NCBI GenBank assembly: GCA_023055425.1
Contig: JALGPY010000007.1
Location: 16,502,001 to 16,566,000 of the forward strand
DNA from: Linanthus parryae
Taxonomy: Eukaryota; Streptophyta; Magnoliopsida; Ericales; Polemoniaceae
Direction: 5' to 3'
DNA length: 64,000 nucleotides
The position numbers and the translations under genes are program-made. How positions within the stretch are numbered: the stretch's first letter is position 1; every line of letters begins with the position of its first letter. Below are positions 62,764 to 64,000 of the stretch, in pieces. The notes beneath the pieces were generated by a model. It saw only the letters and a program-made list of their open reading frames with translations. It made no database searches and was not told where the DNA came from.

Positions 62764-64000
62764 ATAGGCTTTTCCCTTACATCACTTCTTTACTAATCAT
62801 TGTTTTATGCAACTTACGTTCCATTACATGCCCTGAAATGCTAATTACCTCACCTTTTTTAGAGGAAATTACCTCACCTTGCTATGTTCTTTGACATGAT
62901 AATTTTACATATACACTTTTGTCGATTTTTTTATTGAGTTGACAATGGTTTCCATTTGAAGAAACGTCTCACCTGCAACGGACGTGCCTCTTAATGTTTT
63001 CAAATTTAATGTCAATGTTTTGCTGATGGGACTTAGTTTGCGTCGCTCAATATCCCTCCCAAGATATCAGACGACGCTTCCAAGAAGCAAAGACGAAATC
63101 AATCTGATAGATTTAAGCAAATATCATATTCAAAATTCGATCTAGACTCTAACAATGGTTACTGTGATTTGTGTAGCTTCTTCTTCCTTCGCCAAAAAAT
63201 CCCCTGAACAACCACTAGAGATCTCATGAGAAGACCACTAAAGTAGTCAGTAAGATGTCAAACTGGTAAGCAAAGCTCGATTTTCTTTCTCCTTTCTTAA
63301 AATCAATCAAGTATGTTCGATAAAAGGTTCATTGCTTTACTTCATGTTTTCCATCAGCTTTAATTTTTGGGCAGTAGGTACCATATGATCTTTATTTTGT
63401 TCTCTAGGTAGTTGCCAACTTCTGCCCAAAACTGCAATGCGATCTCCATTTTTTTTTTTGCAGCCATAAGATTTTTGGCCTACATTTTCTGATTTCACCA
63501 ATGCATCAACATTAGGTTATTTGCATGGGCTCTACAACTATCAGTTTCTGTAATTGTGTAGGCTCTGTGTTCTTCAGCAATAAGGTTTTTTTGCTGGTAA
63601 CTAATTGTTCCTCCAATATCATATCCATCCAGTTCTTTCCTTGAGGTAAAATTGATACTTTTTCAATCTATTGAACATTGTCATTTATTCTTGACAATGT
63701 TTTGTTTTCCTTTTAATCTACTTGCTTTTAAGTCCGAAAATCGCTGTCACATGAAATATTCATATTCATCCAGCGTCTTCCTCCTATGGTGATATCGGAA
63801 ATACGAATAACCTTTAATTCAAATATTCTTCCTATATTTTCTTACTTGAACGCCTATAGTAGAAATTAAATTTCTGCTGCTTTTTGAATTTTTATCTAAA
63901 TTAATAAATGCAAATTTGATTTTCGGTTTACCCATATGGATCTCAAAGAGATGTTATGTGTTCAATGTGAAAATCACTTTATTTATTTTCTAAATGCTTA
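62764..64000. other. Intergenic, no gene seen
   Basis: No clear frame or repeat. T-rich stretches, and phrases such as TGTGTAGCTTCTTCTTCC and CAG/GT-like sites, could be the non-coding start of a gene beyond the window; I cannot support one. Confidence 0.4.

Overview
The window is plant nuclear DNA, almost certainly from a eudicot. The evidence is plant LTR retrotransposons, Mutator-like, hAT-like and Stowaway-like elements, introns of about 80 nt with GT..AG ends, a RING-H2 gene cluster and a pair of CML45/46-like EF-hand genes. I could not name a species.

Region 1 (1-30080) is a four-layer nest of LTR retrotransposons. The oldest visible layer, D, is a minus-strand Ty1/copia remnant (20399-21294 plus 29411-30080) that landed inside a RING-finger gene. 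Element C (21300-29405, minus strand, 2.95-kb LTRs, gag only, duplication CCCAT) sits inside D. Element A, a Ty3/gypsy element of the Tat type, sits in D's 3' LTR; only its 3' part is in the window (1-1569 and 17173-20393). Element B (1570-17172), a younger copy of A's family with LTRs I could not tell apart, is inserted in A with duplication CACGC. B is complete: LTR, tRNA-Trp-like primer site, gag-protease, an in-frame UGA followed by a hairpin, pol with two RNase H domains and integrase, a tandem array of hairpin-forming 45-bp units, and a long antisense gene.

The most interesting object is that antisense gene (11568-15856, minus). Six coding exons join with consistent phases at canonical splice sites into one uninterrupted frame of 1299 codons: a plant-mobile-domain-like N-terminus, a basic/acidic middle and a C-terminal coiled coil. 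Because it runs antisense to the element's genomic RNA, its introns are invisible to splicing of that RNA and survive retrotransposition. A carries the same gene with the same exon-intron layout, now broken by a nonsense codon, a frameshift and B itself, which lies in A's intron 1.

Region 2 (30081-51000) is a cluster of small intronless RING-H2 genes, all on the minus strand: six open copies and at least two relics. It grew by local duplication and is laced with transposons: a Stowaway-like MITE, two Mutator-like elements flanking one RING gene, LINE fragments, a hAT MITE with a perfect 8-bp duplication, and a gag-only copia element (E) whose right LTR supplies a new C-terminus to one RING gene.

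Region 3 (51000-57000) is intergenic: foldback MITEs and a 2.6-kb Mutator-like element that contains a solo LTR with duplication AAAAT.

Region 4 (57000-64000) holds two tandem plus-strand EF-hand genes with matching core promoters, and a recent 0.3-kb duplication of the second gene's 3' flank.

Limits: splice sites, promoters and family names come from reading motifs. No alignment, database search or expression data were available, and percent identities were not computed.
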